Source of the DNA: Betaproteobacteria bacterium HGW-Betaproteobacteria-1
GTDB taxonomy: Bacteria > Pseudomonadota > Gammaproteobacteria > Burkholderiales > Methylophilaceae
Length of the DNA: 64,000 nucleotides
Assembly: GCA_002842435.1 (NCBI GenBank)
Contig: PHCX01000001.1
Span: 310,001-374,000, forward strand
Reading direction: 5' to 3'
Part shown: positions 40,737-50,722 of the stretch, piece after piece
How the letters are laid out: every line of letters starts with the position of its first letter
How positions within the stretch are numbered: the stretch's first letter is position 1
Notes under the pieces: model-generated
The model's input: only the letters and a program-made list of their open reading frames with translations
Databases searched by the model: none
Told to the model about the DNA's origin: nothing
Position numbers and translations under genes: made by a program

Positions 40737-40800
40737 TAAATATAGCGCTTTTGGACAAAACCAAATAATGATTTTCGCTATATTTATTAGGATATAACAT
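40737..40800. promoter_or_regulatory. ModE-like operator between tup and fds
   Basis: A perfect 11-bp inverted repeat (TAAATATAGCG at 40737-40747 and CGCTATATTTA at 40776-40786) is overlapped by a second, looser dyad: CGCTATAT at 40776-40783 and ATATAACA at 40792-40799. These halves resemble the published E. coli ModE site, two inverted CGnTATATA-like halves some 6-8 bp apart. Three half-sites thus cover the divergent control region. A TATATT that could serve as the tup -10 box lies in the left half-site. A regulator match is present at 51218-51568. Confidence 0.6.
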
Positions 40801-40858
40801 ACGTAATATTTGGTAAGATATATCGATTGTTTTGCGAGATAGTCAGAAAGAGCATATT

Positions 40859-41329
40859 TTGGAAGCGACCAATTTTTCCAGTATCCAAACCCACATTGAC
40901 CAATACAGGGCCACACCCGGCGGCCTGCTGCCTTTGCTGCATGCGATACAGGACGACATCGGCTACATTCCGGAAGAGAGTTACAGCCCTATCGGCAAGG
41001 CACTGAACCTGTCCGTTGCCGAGGTACATGGCGTGGTGAGCTTCTATCACCATTTCCGCTCCCAGCCGCCCGGTCGCCACGTGTTGCAGATATGTCGCGC
41101 CGAATCCTGCCAGGCCATGGGCTCAGCCGAACTTGAAGCCTGCGCAAAATCCAGGTTGCAAATCGACTACCACGAGACCAGCGCCGACCAAGCCGTTACC
41201 CTGGAACCGGTCTATTGCCTTGGCAACTGCTCCCTGTCCCCTTCCGTCATGCTGAATGAAAAAATCCATGGGCGCGTCAGCCCCGAAAAACTCAACAGCC
41301 TGATACAAGCCGCGAGAGATTCAAAATGA
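40859..41329 (+). CDS. fdsG: NAD-dependent formate dehydrogenase gamma subunit
   Basis: 156 residues from the TTG at 40859, which has AAAGAG 8 nt upstream; another TTG at 40832 is possible. No ATG is available near the N-terminus. NuoE-like thioredoxin-fold ferredoxin: the [2Fe-2S] ligands are in [10 protein letters not shown] and CLGNCSLSP. It passes electrons within the soluble FdsGBA complex to NAD+. It is the first gene of the operon and overlaps fdsB by 4 nt. Confidence 0.92.
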   Translation: MEATNFSSIQTHIDQYRATPGGLLPLLHAIQDDIGYIPEESYSPIGKALNLSVAEVHGVVSFYHHFRSQPPGRHVLQICRAESCQAMGSAELEACAKSRLQIDYHETSADQAVTLEPVYCLGNCSLSPSVMLNEKIHGRVSPEKLNSLIQAARDSK

Positions 41330-42879
41330 GCATCAAGGTTTACATCCCCCGAGATTCCGCTGCACTTTCCATGGGTGCAGACCAGGTCGCCATGCAGATA
41401 GCGGTAGAGGCAGCTCGCCGCGGCGCATCGGTCGAAATCGTCAGAAACGGTTCCAGAGGCATGCACTGGCTGGAACCCATGATCGAGGTGGCGACCGAAC
41501 ACGGCCGCGTGGCCTACGGTCCGGTCGCTCCGGAAAATGTCGCCGAACTGTTCGACTGCAATTTCCTCTATGGCTGCCAGCATCACCTGCTGCTCGGCAT
41601 CACCGACGAATTGCCCTGGCTGAAAAATCAGGAACGCCTGACCTTTGCCCGCGTCGGCATCACCGATCCGGTCAGTCTTGAGGACTACATCGCGCATGAC
41701 GGTTACCGCGGACTAAGCCGCGCACTTTCCATGGCACCTGCCGACATCGTGCAGGAAGTCACTGAATCCGGCCTGCGCGGCCGCGGCGGCGCAGCTTTCC
41801 CGACCGGCATCAAATGGAACACCGTCCTCGGCTGCGAAGCCGAGCAGAAATACATCGTCTGCAATGCAGATGAAGGCGATTCCGGCACCTTCTCCGACCG
41901 CATGATCATGGAAGGCGACCCCTTCGTGCTGATTGAGGGCATGACCATCGCCGGACTCGCAGTAGGCGCAACAAAGGGCTATATCTATCTGCGCTCGGAA
42001 TATCCGGATGCGCTGCTGACGCTGAACGAAGCCATCGATTGCGCCTGCAAAAACGGCTACCTTGGCGACAACATCCTTGATAGCGGCCGCAGTTTCGACC
42101 TGGAAGTCAGGCGCGCAGCAGGTGCCTATGTCTGCGGTGAAGAAACCTCGCTGCTGGAAAGCCTGGAAGGCAAGCGCGGACTGGTGCGCTTCAAGCCGCC
42201 ATTGCCGGCGATTGAAGGCCTGTTCGGCAAGCCGACCGTGGTCAACAACGTCATCAGTCTCGCCAGCGTGCCCATCATTCTCGACAAGGGTGCGACCTTT
42301 TACAAGGACTACGGCATGGGCCGCTCGCGCGGTACTTTGCCGATCCAATTGGCCGGCAATATCAAGCACGGCGGCCTGGTAGAGAAAGCCTTCGGCATCA
42401 CGCTGCGCGAACTGCTCTATGACTTCGGCGGCGGCTCCGCCAGCGGCCGTCCGATCCGCGCCGTGCAGGTCGGCGGTCCGCTTGGCGCCTATCTGCCCGA
42501 ATCGCAATTCGATACACCACTGGATTACGAGAAGTTCAGCGAACTCTGGGCGGTGCTCGGTCACGGCGGCATCGTCGTCTTCGACGACACCGTGGACATG
42601 GCCAAGATGGCCCGTTACGCCTTCGAGTTCTGCGCCGTCGAATCCTGTGGCAAGTGCACGCCCTGCCGCATCGGCTCCACGCGCGGCATGGAAGTCATGG
42701 ACAAGATCATCACCGGCAATCAGCCAACCAGACACATAGAACTGGTCAGAGACCTGAGTGACACCCTGCTGAACGGCTCACTTTGCGCGCTGGGTGGCAT
42801 GACACCCTACCCGGTACTCAGTGCACTCAACCATTTTCCTGAAGATTTTGGCGTGGACGCCAGTAAAACGGCTGCATAA
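41326..42879 (+). CDS. fdsB: NAD-dependent formate dehydrogenase beta subunit
   Basis: 517 residues. NuoF-like flavoprotein with an extra N-terminal thioredoxin-like part. It shows the NADH/FMN sites [16 protein letters not shown] and [14 protein letters not shown], the [18 protein letters not shown] stretch and the [4Fe-4S] ligands [13 protein letters not shown]. It transfers electrons from formate oxidation to NAD+. It overlaps fdsG by 4 nt and precedes fdsA by 18 nt. Confidence 0.96.
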   Translation: MSIKVYIPRDSAALSMGADQVAMQIAVEAARRGASVEIVRNGSRGMHWLEPMIEVATEHGRVAYGPVAPENVAELFDCNFLYGCQHHLLLGITDELPWLKNQERLTFARVGITDPVSLEDYIAHDGYRGLSRALSMAPADIVQEVTESGLRGRGGAAFPTGIKWNTVLGCEAEQKYIVCNADEGDSGTFSDRMIMEGDPFVLIEGMTIAGLAVGATKGYIYLRSEYPDALLTLNEAIDCACKNGYLGDNILDSGRSFDLEVRRAAGAYVCGEETSLLESLEGKRGLVRFKPPLPAIEGLFGKPTVVNNVISLASVPIILDKGATFYKDYGMGRSRGTLPIQLAGNIKHGGLVEKAFGITLRELLYDFGGGSASGRPIRAVQVGGPLGAYLPESQFDTPLDYEKFSELWAVLGHGGIVVFDDTVDMAKMARYAFEFCAVESCGKCTPCRIGSTRGMEVMDKIITGNQPTRHIELVRDLSDTLLNGSLCALGGMTPYPVLSALNHFPEDFGVDASKTAA

Positions 42880-42897
42880 CGCCGAGGAGACCGCATC

Positions 42898-45744
42898 ATG
42901 AACAAACCTATCGATTTCGGTACCCCGCTCAAGCACAGCGACACCCACATCAGCCTGGAAATTGACGGCCAAGAGATCAGCGTGCCCAAGGGTACTTCGG
43001 TCATGCGCGCCGCGATGATGGCCGGCATCACCGTACCCAAACTCTGTGCAACCGACAGCCTGGAACCCTTCGGCTCCTGCCGCCTCTGCCTGGTGGAGAT
43101 CGAAGGCCGCCGCGGCTACCCCGCCTCCTGTACCACGCCGGTAGACGAAGGCATGAAGGTGCATACCCAGACACCGAAACTTGCCGACATCCGTCGCGGC
43201 ACCATGGAGCTCTACATCTCCGACCACCCGCTCGACTGCCTGACCTGCGCCGCCAACGGCGATTGTGAGCTGCAAGACATGACCGGTGCCGTTGGCTTGC
43301 GCGAAGTGCGTTATGGTTATGACGGCGAAAACCACCTGAAATCGGAAAAAGACACCTCAAACCCCTACTTCAGCTTTGATCCGGCCAAGTGCATCGTCTG
43401 CTCGCGTTGCGTGCGTGCCTGCGAGGAAACCCAGGGCACCTTTGCTCTCACGATCCAGGGTCGCGGCTTCGACTCCAAGGTCGCTTCAGGCATCGAGAAA
43501 TTCATAGACTCCGAATGCGTCTCCTGCGGCGCCTGCGTGCAGGCCTGCCCGACCGCCACACTGATGGAAAAGACCGTGATCCAGCATGGCGTGCCGGAAC
43601 ACAGCGTCACCACCACCTGCGCCTATTGCGGCGTCGGCTGCTCGTTCGACGCCGAGATGAAGGGCGAGGAAGTCATTCGCATGGTGCCGAACAAGGATGG
43701 CGGCGCCAATCATGGTCATTCCTGCGTCAAGGGCCGTTTTTCCTGGGGTTATGCCACACACAAGGACCGCATCACCACGCCGATGATCCGCAAGAGCATC
43801 AAGGACCCATGGCAGGAAGTCTCCTGGGAGGAGGCGATCAATTACGCCGCCAGCGAGATCACGCGCATCAAGAAGCAATACGGCACTGACGCCATCGGCG
43901 CTATCACCTCGTCGCGCTGCACCAATGAAGAAGTCTATGTGGTGCAGAAACTGGTGCGCGCGGTTTTCGGCAGCAATAACGTCGACACCTGCGCCCGCGT
44001 CTGTCACTCCCCTACCGGCTACGGCCTGAAACAGACCCTGGGGGAATCGGCCGGCACACAAACCTTCGACTCGGTCATGCATTCCGACGTCATCATAGTC
44101 ATCGGCGCCAACCCGACCGACGGCCATCCGGTGTTCGCCTCGCAGATGAAGCGCAGATTGCGCGAAGGTGCAAAACTGATCGTCGCCGACCCGCGCGGGA
44201 TCGACTTGGTATCGTCGCCCCACGTCAAGGCCGATTACCACCTGAAGTTGCGTCCGGGCACCAATGTCGCACTGATCTCGGCATTAGCGCATGTCATCGT
44301 CACCGAAGGCCTGGTAAACGAGCGTTTCGTCAAGGAACGCTGCGAGTGGGATTCATTCGAGATGTGGCGCGACTTCGTCGCCAGACCGGAAAATTCGCCG
44401 GAAGCGCTGGCGGATGACCTCGGCATTGCACCAGAAACCCTGCGTGCCGCCGCCAGGCTTTACGCCACCGGTGGCAATGCCGCCATCTATTACGGCCTGG
44501 GAGTGACCGAGCACAGTCAGGGCTCAACTACCGTCATGGGCATCGCCAACCTCGCCATGGCTACCGGCAATATCGGCCGCGAAGGCGTCGGAGTCAATCC
44601 GCTGCGCGGCCAGAACAACGTGCAGGGTTCCTGCGACATGGGCTCCATGCCGCATGAATTCCCGGGCTACCGCCATGTCGCCGACGATGCCACACGCGCA
44701 CTGTTCGAAGCCGCATGGGGCCGGCCATTGAGCAAGGAACCGGGCCTGCGCATCCCCAACATGCTGGATATGGCGGGCGAAGGCAGCTTCAAGGCACTCT
44801 ACTGCAACGGCGAGGATATCGCCCAGTCCGACCCCAACACGCAACATGTGACCCATGCGCTGGAATCCATGGAATGCGTCATCGTACAGGATCTGTTCCT
44901 CAACGAGACCGCGATGTACGCCCATGTGTTCTTCCCGGGTGCCTCCTTCCTCGAGAAGAACGGCACTTTCACCAATGCCGAACGCCGTATCTCGCCGGTC
45001 AGACGCGTGATGACTCCGAAAAACGGCCATGAGGACTGGGAAATCACCGCCATGCTGTCGAATGCGCTGGGCTACCCGATGCCATACAAGCATGCATCCG
45101 AGATTATGGGCGAGATCGCTGCGCTGACACCGACATTCCGTGGTGTCAGCTTCGAGAAACTGGACAAACTAGGCAGCATCCAGTGGCCCTGCAACGAGGA
45201 GCATCCGACAGGCACACCGATCATGCACATCGACGAATTCGTGCGTGGCAAGGGCAAGTTCTTCATCACGCAATACGTGCCGACCACGGAACGCGTCACG
45301 CAGAAATATCCCTTGATCCTGACTACCGGCCGCATCCTGACGCAGTACAACGTCGGCGCGCAGACACGTCGTACCGACAATGTCGCCTGGCACCCGGAAG
45401 ACCGCATCGAGATCCATCCGCACGATGCCGAAGATCGCGGCATCAAGGATGGCGACTGGGTCGGCATCGCCAGCCGTGCCGGCGAAACCGTGTTGCGCGC
45501 CACCATCAGCGAGCGCGTGCAGCCCGGTGTCGTCTACACCACGTTCCATCATCCGGAATCAGGCGCCAACGTCATCACCACCGACAATTCGGACTGGGCG
45601 ACCAACTGTCCCGAATATAAGGTGACAGCCGTGCAGGTCAACCGCGTTTCGCAGCCTTCCGAATGGCAGCGTGAGTACCAGGCTTTCAGCAAGGAACAGA
45701 AAGTCTTCGCCGGCAAACTCCCGAACAGCGCGCAGGTGGAATAG
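42898..45744 (+). CDS. fdsA: NAD-dependent formate dehydrogenase alpha (catalytic) subunit
   Basis: 948 residues. The N-terminal NuoG-like part has a [2Fe-2S] ferredoxin domain, a His-Cys [4Fe-4S] site (HPLDCLTCAANGDC) and two CxxCxxC ferredoxin motifs. The catalytic part opens with CAYCGVGC (residues about 239-246), the fourth [4Fe-4S] cluster next to the bis-MGD cofactor. The metal ligand is Cys369 in ARVCHSPT, with catalytic His370; it is a cysteine codon, not selenocysteine UGA. Such enzymes use Mo or W; the neighbouring tupABC hints at W. It oxidises formate to CO2. Confidence 0.97.
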   Translation: MNKPIDFGTPLKHSDTHISLEIDGQEISVPKGTSVMRAAMMAGITVPKLCATDSLEPFGSCRLCLVEIEGRRGYPASCTTPVDEGMKVHTQTPKLADIRRGTMELYISDHPLDCLTCAANGDCELQDMTGAVGLREVRYGYDGENHLKSEKDTSNPYFSFDPAKCIVCSRCVRACEETQGTFALTIQGRGFDSKVASGIEKFIDSECVSCGACVQACPTATLMEKTVIQHGVPEHSVTTTCAYCGVGCSFDAEMKGEEVIRMVPNKDGGANHGHSCVKGRFSWGYATHKDRITTPMIRKSIKDPWQEVSWEEAINYAASEITRIKKQYGTDAIGAITSSRCTNEEVYVVQKLVRAVFGSNNVDTCARVCHSPTGYGLKQTLGESAGTQTFDSVMHSDVIIVIGANPTDGHPVFASQMKRRLREGAKLIVADPRGIDLVSSPHVKADYHLKLRPGTNVALISALAHVIVTEGLVNERFVKERCEWDSFEMWRDFVARPENSPEALADDLGIAPETLRAAARLYATGGNAAIYYGLGVTEHSQGSTTVMGIANLAMATGNIGREGVGVNPLRGQNNVQGSCDMGSMPHEFPGYRHVADDATRALFEAAWGRPLSKEPGLRIPNMLDMAGEGSFKALYCNGEDIAQSDPNTQHVTHALESMECVIVQDLFLNETAMYAHVFFPGASFLEKNGTFTNAERRISPVRRVMTPKNGHEDWEITAMLSNALGYPMPYKHASEIMGEIAALTPTFRGVSFEKLDKLGSIQWPCNEEHPTGTPIMHIDEFVRGKGKFFITQYVPTTERVTQKYPLILTTGRILTQYNVGAQTRRTDNVAWHPEDRIEIHPHDAEDRGIKDGDWVGIASRAGETVLRATISERVQPGVVYTTFHHPESGANVITTDNSDWATNCPEYKVTAVQVNRVSQPSEWQREYQAFSKEQKVFAGKLPNSAQVE

Positions 45745-45750
45745 TCGATC

Positions 45751-46599
45751 ATGAAAGCACCGGCCGATGTCACCATGACTGAAGCGACATCCTCCCATTA
45801 TCCGGTACTCAAATGGGAAGATGGGCACGCCCATGCGTTTGAGGATAACGTTGCCGAAGAAGTGCCGGTGGCGCTGGTCTATAACGGCATCTCCCATGCG
45901 GTGATGCTGGCGACACCGCAGGACCTGGAAGATTTTGCACTGGGGTTTTCCCTCACAGAGGGCATCATTAACCAGCCGTCCGAGATTTACGGTATCGAGA
46001 TTCTGCATCACGCCAAGGGTATGGAATTGCATATCGAATTGGCTACTGAGCAGTTCCAGAACCTGAAGCAAAGACGCCGGAGCATGGCGGGCAAAACCGG
46101 TTGTGGTTTATGCGGGGCCGAAAGCCTCGATCAGGTCATGCGCGCTCCGATGAACGTGGTACGGATGGCCGAGCGCATCCCTTCATCCTCGATTGAGAAA
46201 GCCTACAAGGCCATCAGCAAACAACAGCAATTGCAGGCACTGACCGGCGGCACCCATGCCAGTGCCTGGGTGAATCCTGCGGGTGAGATTGAAATCCTGC
46301 GGGAGGATGTCGGGCGGCACAATGCGCTGGACAAGCTGATAGGCGCCAGAGCCAAGGTTAGGGCAAGCACTGGCAAACATTCAGCCGGCTTCGTGTTGAC
46401 CACCAGCCGCGCCAGTTACGAGATGGTACAAAAGGTCGCCAGCGCAGGCATCCCCATCCTGGTCGCCATGTCCGCACCCACCGGCCTCGCCATCAAGATT
46501 GCACAGAACTGCGGCATTACGCTGGTCGGCTTTGCGCGGCAAAGCCAGCATGTCATATACAGCTGCCCGGAAAGAATACTGCACAAGGAAGTGAAATGA
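45751..46599 (+). CDS. fdhD: Formate dehydrogenase accessory sulfurtransferase FdhD/FdsC
   Basis: 282 residues. It transfers sulfur to the bis-MGD cofactor before insertion into FdsA. The functional CxxC motif is present as TGCGLCGAES (residues about 113-122), with the LREDVGRHNALDKLIGA and TTSRASYEMVQKVASAG motifs of the family. It lies 6 nt after fdsA and overlaps fdsD by 4 nt. A second, different FdhD is encoded at 52743-53567. Confidence 0.95.
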   Translation: MKAPADVTMTEATSSHYPVLKWEDGHAHAFEDNVAEEVPVALVYNGISHAVMLATPQDLEDFALGFSLTEGIINQPSEIYGIEILHHAKGMELHIELATEQFQNLKQRRRSMAGKTGCGLCGAESLDQVMRAPMNVVRMAERIPSSSIEKAYKAISKQQQLQALTGGTHASAWVNPAGEIEILREDVGRHNALDKLIGARAKVRASTGKHSAGFVLTTSRASYEMVQKVASAGIPILVAMSAPTGLAIKIAQNCGITLVGFARQSQHVIYSCPERILHKEVK

Positions 46600-46820
46600 A
46601 TATCGAACGTCTTATTGTCATGGCCAACCAGATTGGCGATTTCTTCGAATCCTATCCGGATGTCGAACTCGCCAAGAAAAGCATCGCTGCCCATATCAAA
46701 AATTTCTGGGCCCTGAAAATGCGGCAGCAACTGGTCACCCATGTGCTGGAAAAACAGGGTAGCGGATTACACGCCATGGTCACTGAAGCCGTCAGGGAAC
46801 ATCAGGCCACACTGGCTTGA
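46596..46820 (+). CDS. fdsD: Formate dehydrogenase delta subunit FdsD
   Basis: 74 residues. Small protein (RLIVMANQIGDFFESYPD, HIKNFWALKMRQQLVTHV) matching the FdsD family at the end of fdsGBACD operons. In Rhodobacter capsulatus and Cupriavidus necator it takes part in assembling or stabilising the complex, together with FdsC. It overlaps fdhD by 4 nt and is convergent with the sigma-54 activator gene. Confidence 0.93.
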   Translation: MNIERLIVMANQIGDFFESYPDVELAKKSIAAHIKNFWALKMRQQLVTHVLEKQGSGLHAMVTEAVREHQATLA

Positions 46821-46841
46821 ACCCAACCAGTTGCCCATTAA

Positions 46842-48788
46842 CTAAACAAGATTCAAACGCTTGGATTTGCGGTAAATCGTTGCCCGGCTGATACCGAGCT
46901 GACGAGCGGCCGCCGTCATATTGCCATGATGTGCAGCCAGTACACGCCTGATCAAAGCGGCCTCGGTATCTGGCAGGCTGGCTTCGTTCATCTCCATGGC
47001 AGAAACTTGCGGCACAGGACTACCATCATCCAGTTCTTCAAAAAAGTCTTCCGGCAGATGCTGGATACCAAGCTCATGGTCTTCCATGAAAACCAGCGCC
47101 GAGCGCAAGACGTTGAACAACTGTCGCACATTGCCGCGCCATGGGTGTCGCTGCAACAGGTCCAGCACTTCAGGCTGAATGACGACGTCATTTCTGCCCA
47201 GATTTTCTTCCAGTATGCGTTGAATCAGCGCCTGCAAATCACTCCTCTCGCGCAATGGCGGCAGAGTCAGGCGTAACCCGTTGAGTCGATAATAAAGGTC
47301 TTCCCGAAACTCGCCCTGCTGCACTCGTGTGCGCAGACGCTGATTGGTCGCCGCGATAATGGAAATATCGACCTCAATGCGCTTGTTGCTGCCCAAAGGC
47401 ACGATCTCGCGCTCCTGGATCACGCGCAGCAACCGCGCCTGCAGGGCCAGCGGCATCTCGCCCACTTCATCGAGGAACAGCGTGCCGCCATGCGCCTGCT
47501 GGATACGACCGACCGCACCACGACGGCGTGCGCCGGTAAAAGCACCCTCCTCATGGCCGAACAGTTCCGACTCGATCAAGCCTTCCGGTATGGATGCGCA
47601 GTTGATGGCTACGAAAGCGCCATGCTTGCGTTGACCCGACTCATGAATCGCCTTGGCCAGTAACTCCTTGCCAGTGCCGGTCTCGCCCTCAATCAGCACC
47701 GGAATATCATGCCCCAGTGCCTTGCTTGCCCGCGTCAGTGTCTTGCGAAGCATGCTGTCACCGGTATCCAGCCGGTCGAGCGGCATCTCTACCGCTTGCA
47801 GTTGCTCGACCGTCGGCTGATATCTGTCCTGCCCATTGCTTGGCATCGAAATCGCTGTGGCCAAGGTATGCATGCCCGGATCGGCCTTGGCATGCAAACG
47901 CAGACCGTTCTTCAGCACCAGCATGGATTTGCTCGAAAGCGAGCGTCTGGCCACATCAAGAAATTTGGCCAGGTTGACTTCAAACAGGCTGTCGAACTCG
48001 ATACCGCTTATCTTCTGCTCATCCAGCCCAAGCTGGAAAGCGCCGGTGCGGTTGATTGCCAGCAGTTTGCCGTCCGGCGAGAACACCGCGATTCCTTCCC
48101 ACAGGGTCCCGATAAACTCCGGCCGCGTGTGGAAACGTATGGTGACATCGGTGGCAAAACCGGCATTGAACAGGCGGTTCTCAATCATCAAAGCAGACAT
48201 ACGCACTAAAGCCATCGTATGTTCTTGTGGCTGGCGATGGTCACCGGAAAGGTCCAGGACACCTATCACACTGCCATGAGGATCAAGAATCGGCGAAGCG
48301 GAGCAATTGAGAAAAGCGTTCTCTTCAAAATAGTGTTCGCCACCCATGACGAATATGGGGTTTTTCTCGATCAATGCCGTACCGATGGCATTGGTGCCGG
48401 AGATGTCCTCTCGCCAGGAAACGCCGGGCTGCAAAGCCACGCGCTGGGCCTTGCTCATGAAATCCTGGTCACCCATCGCATGGATGATAGTGCCATCAGC
48501 ATCGCTCAGGATCACCATACTCTGCGTATTGGCGATATGCGAATAGAGACTTTCCATCTCCGGCTGCGCCTGCGTCAGCAATCGCGAGTTGCGTTCACGC
48601 AATTCATTCAGCTGATGGGTGGCGGCAGGCTCGGTTTCCGGCCGCAGATTGACGGCCAGCCCGGTCTCGATACAACGCTCCCATGAACGCTGGATGGGCT
48701 CCGGCAACAAGCCGTCCGGCAACTCGCCACGATCCTGAAGCTGCTCACGCGCATTGCGAATTTGATGAAGGTAATTGGACCGGCTCAT
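46842..48788 (-). CDS. Sigma-54-dependent activator of the AcoR family
   Basis: 648 residues. A GAF-type sensory part (about 80-210) is followed by a PAS-like segment (about 225-300), the AAA+ domain with Walker A EGETGTGKELLAKAIHESG, the sigma-54 contact loop GAFTGA and Walker B LFLDEVGEMP, and a Fis-type helix-turn-helix at the C-terminus (TAAARQLGISRATIYRK). AcoR-type proteins switch on acetoin or alcohol/aldehyde catabolism. It is divergent from the aldehyde dehydrogenase, which has a -24/-12 promoter, so that gene is the probable target. Confidence 0.92.
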   Translation of the reverse strand: MSRSNYLHQIRNAREQLQDRGELPDGLLPEPIQRSWERCIETGLAVNLRPETEPAATHQLNELRERNSRLLTQAQPEMESLYSHIANTQSMVILSDADGTIIHAMGDQDFMSKAQRVALQPGVSWREDISGTNAIGTALIEKNPIFVMGGEHYFEENAFLNCSASPILDPHGSVIGVLDLSGDHRQPQEHTMALVRMSALMIENRLFNAGFATDVTIRFHTRPEFIGTLWEGIAVFSPDGKLLAINRTGAFQLGLDEQKISGIEFDSLFEVNLAKFLDVARRSLSSKSMLVLKNGLRLHAKADPGMHTLATAISMPSNGQDRYQPTVEQLQAVEMPLDRLDTGDSMLRKTLTRASKALGHDIPVLIEGETGTGKELLAKAIHESGQRKHGAFVAINCASIPEGLIESELFGHEEGAFTGARRRGAVGRIQQAHGGTLFLDEVGEMPLALQARLLRVIQEREIVPLGSNKRIEVDISIIAATNQRLRTRVQQGEFREDLYYRLNGLRLTLPPLRERSDLQALIQRILEENLGRNDVVIQPEVLDLLQRHPWRGNVRQLFNVLRSALVFMEDHELGIQHLPEDFFEELDDGSPVPQVSAMEMNEASLPDTEAALIRRVLAAHHGNMTAAARQLGISRATIYRKSKRLNLV

Positions 48789-48791
48789 AAC

Positions 48792-48830
48792 TGTCTCAAC
48801 TGTCTCAATTTGAGCATGGAAAGTGTCTCA
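48792..48830. promoter_or_regulatory. TGTCTCA repeats, likely upstream activating sites
   Basis: Three direct TGTCTCA copies lie at 48792-48798, 48801-48807 and 48824-48830. The second also forms a partial dyad with TTGAGCA. They lie about 85-120 bp upstream of the -24 element, the usual distance for enhancer sites of sigma-54 activators, and directly before the activator gene itself, which would permit autoregulation. Assigning them to this activator is an inference. Confidence 0.65.
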
Positions 48831-48910
48831 TTCTGCGCGCATCACAACCGAAACACAATGACATCGAAAAAATAATTCAATTAATCAGTAACTAAGCAGT
48901 CACCAAGAAC

Positions 48911-48926
48911 AGGCACGCTATCTGCT
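48911..48926 (+). promoter_or_regulatory. Sigma-54 promoter (-24/-12) of the aldehyde dehydrogenase gene
   Basis: AGGCACGCTATCTGCT fits the consensus TGGCACG-N4-TTGCW in all but the two flanking positions and keeps the invariant GG-N10-GC spacing. Transcription would start near 48937, giving a leader of about 155 nt that contains the hairpin at 48954-49020. Confidence 0.85.
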
Positions 48927-48953
48927 ATATATACCTCACGCTAAGGATTCGCA

Positions 48954-49020
48954 GATTAAATGACTGAGCGGGCAAATCACCACATTGCACAGTACTCTTA
49001 ATCCGCCCGCTCATTTAATC
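48954..49020. repeat. Inverted repeat related to the 4659-4859 element
   Basis: GATTAAATGACTGAGCGGGC (48954-48973) is the complement of GCCCGCTCATTTAATC (49005-49020) apart from a 4-nt CTGA insertion. The right end shares CGCTCATTTAATCA with the right end of the repeat at 4659-4859. It would form a hairpin in the untranslated leader of the aldehyde dehydrogenase mRNA, ending 72 nt before the start codon. Confidence 0.55.
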
Positions 49021-49092
49021 AACGATCCCGCACCAAACCATTTGGGTTCAAGTGGTTGATGTCAGTAAATCCATTTTCAGAGGAGTTAAGTA

Positions 49093-50613
49093 ATGAGTCT
49101 TGAAAGCTTGAAGAATCTTGGCGTAGCCATCCCCTACAAAGCCAAATATGACAATTTTATCGGTGGCAAATGGGTCGCTCCTGTCGATGGCCAGTACTTC
49201 GACAACATCAGCCCGATTACCGGTAAAGCATTCTGCCAAATCGCACGCTCTAGCGAGAAGGACGTTAATCTGGCACTGGATGCCGCTCATGCTGCCAGGG
49301 AAGCCTGGGGCAAGACCTCAACCACAGCCCGTGCCAATATCCTGCTGAAAATCGCCGATATCATGGAAACGAACCTGGAAAAGATTGCCATCGCCGAAAC
49401 CATCGACAACGGCAAGCCGATCCGCGAAACCATGAATGCCGACATCCCGCTGGCGATCGACCATTTCCGCTATTTCGCCGGTGCCATCCGCGCACAGGAA
49501 GGCGGCATCAGCGAGATCGACCACGAAACCATGGCCTACCATTTTCATGAGCCGCTGGGCGTCGTCGGCCAGATCATCCCCTGGAACTTCCCTATCCTGA
49601 TGGCCGCCTGGAAACTGGCACCGGCGCTGGCCGCAGGTAATGTCATCGTCATGAAGCCGGCTGAGCAAACCCCGGCCTCTATCCTAGTCGTCATGGAACT
49701 GATAGGTCACTTGCTGCCGCCGGGTGTGCTCAACATCGTCAACGGTCACGGTGTAGAAGTCGGCAAGCCACTGGCAACCAGCCCGCGTATCGCCAAGATC
49801 GCCTTCACCGGCTCTACTTCGGTCGGCCGCCTGATCATGCAATACGCATCGCAGAACCTGATCCCGTCAACACTGGAACTCGGTGGCAAGTCGCCCAACA
49901 TCTTCTTCGAAGACATCATGGATGCCGACGACGCCTACTTCGACAAGTGCCTGGAAGGTTTCGCACTGTTTGCGCTGAACCAGGGAGAAGTCTGTACCTG
50001 CCCAAGCCGCGCCCTGATCCAGGAATCCATATACGACAAGTTCATGGAGCGTGCGTTGAAGCGCGTCAAGGCCATCAAGCAGGGTAACCCGCTGGACGGC
50101 TCCACCATGATCGGCGCCCAGGCTTCGAGCGAACAGGTCGAGATCATCATGTCCTACATCAAGCTGGGCAAGGAAGAAGGTGCAGAACTGCTGACCGGCG
50201 GCGTGCAAACGAAACTGCAAGGCGACCTCAGCGAGGGTTACTACATCGAGCCGACTGTATTCAAGGGTCACAACAAGATGCGCATTTTCCAGGAGGAGAT
50301 CTTCGGCCCGGTATTATCCGTGACAACCTTCAAGGACGAAGCCGAAGCACTGGCCATCGCCAACGACACCATGTACGGCCTCGGTGCTGGCGTCTGGAGC
50401 CGTGACGGGGCCCGTGCCTTCCGCATGGGCCGTGGCATCCAGGCCGGTCGCGTATGGACCAACTGCTACCACCTCTACCCGGCACACGCTGCGTTCGGCG
50501 GTTACAAGCAATCAGGTATCGGTCGCGAGAACCACCTCATGATGCTGGATCACTACCAACAGACCAAGAACCTGCTGGTGAGCTACAGCCCGAACGCGCT
50601 GGGCTTCTTCTAG
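49093..50613 (+). CDS. acoD: NAD-dependent acetaldehyde dehydrogenase (AcoD/AldB/ExaC type)
   Basis: 506 residues, the same length as Cupriavidus AcoD. It oxidises acetaldehyde and related aldehydes to the acid with NAD+. Motifs: [35 protein letters not shown], catalytic Glu in LELGGKSPN and catalytic Cys in [13 protein letters not shown], then [16 protein letters not shown]-like GAGGAGTTAAGTA upstream supports the ATG. Control is probably by the divergent sigma-54 activator. It is paired with the DUF779 gene, as in many proteobacteria. Confidence 0.96.
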   Translation: MSLESLKNLGVAIPYKAKYDNFIGGKWVAPVDGQYFDNISPITGKAFCQIARSSEKDVNLALDAAHAAREAWGKTSTTARANILLKIADIMETNLEKIAIAETIDNGKPIRETMNADIPLAIDHFRYFAGAIRAQEGGISEIDHETMAYHFHEPLGVVGQIIPWNFPILMAAWKLAPALAAGNVIVMKPAEQTPASILVVMELIGHLLPPGVLNIVNGHGVEVGKPLATSPRIAKIAFTGSTSVGRLIMQYASQNLIPSTLELGGKSPNIFFEDIMDADDAYFDKCLEGFALFALNQGEVCTCPSRALIQESIYDKFMERALKRVKAIKQGNPLDGSTMIGAQASSEQVEIIMSYIKLGKEEGAELLTGGVQTKLQGDLSEGYYIEPTVFKGHNKMRIFQEEIFGPVLSVTTFKDEAEALAIANDTMYGLGAGVWSRDGARAFRMGRGIQAGRVWTNCYHLYPAHAAFGGYKQSGIGRENHLMMLDHYQQTKNLLVSYSPNALGFF

Positions 50614-50628
50614 GCGACCCCGAACTGG

Positions 50629-50679
50629 TGGCGGTAGCGGCAAATCGCAATATTGCACGATTCCTGCCGCTCACCGCCA
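50629..50679 (+). repeat. Long bulged hairpin after acoD
   Basis: TGGCGGT (50629-50635) pairs with ACCGCCA (50673-50679) and AGCGGCA (50636-50642) with TGCCGCT (50665-50671), separated by one bulged C. The loop holds a further AATCG/CGATT pair around the palindrome CAATATTG. There is no T run, so it is more likely an RNA 3'-end or processing structure than a classic terminator. Confidence 0.55.
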
Positions 50680-50722
50680 GAAGCCTTGTTGTAAGTACAG
50701 CCTGTCAGTTCAGGTAACATGG

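Noticed and set aside
42898..45744. Selenocysteine-containing formate dehydrogenase
   Set aside because: The metal-ligand codon at residue 369 is TGT (Cys), and there is no in-frame TGA in the gene.
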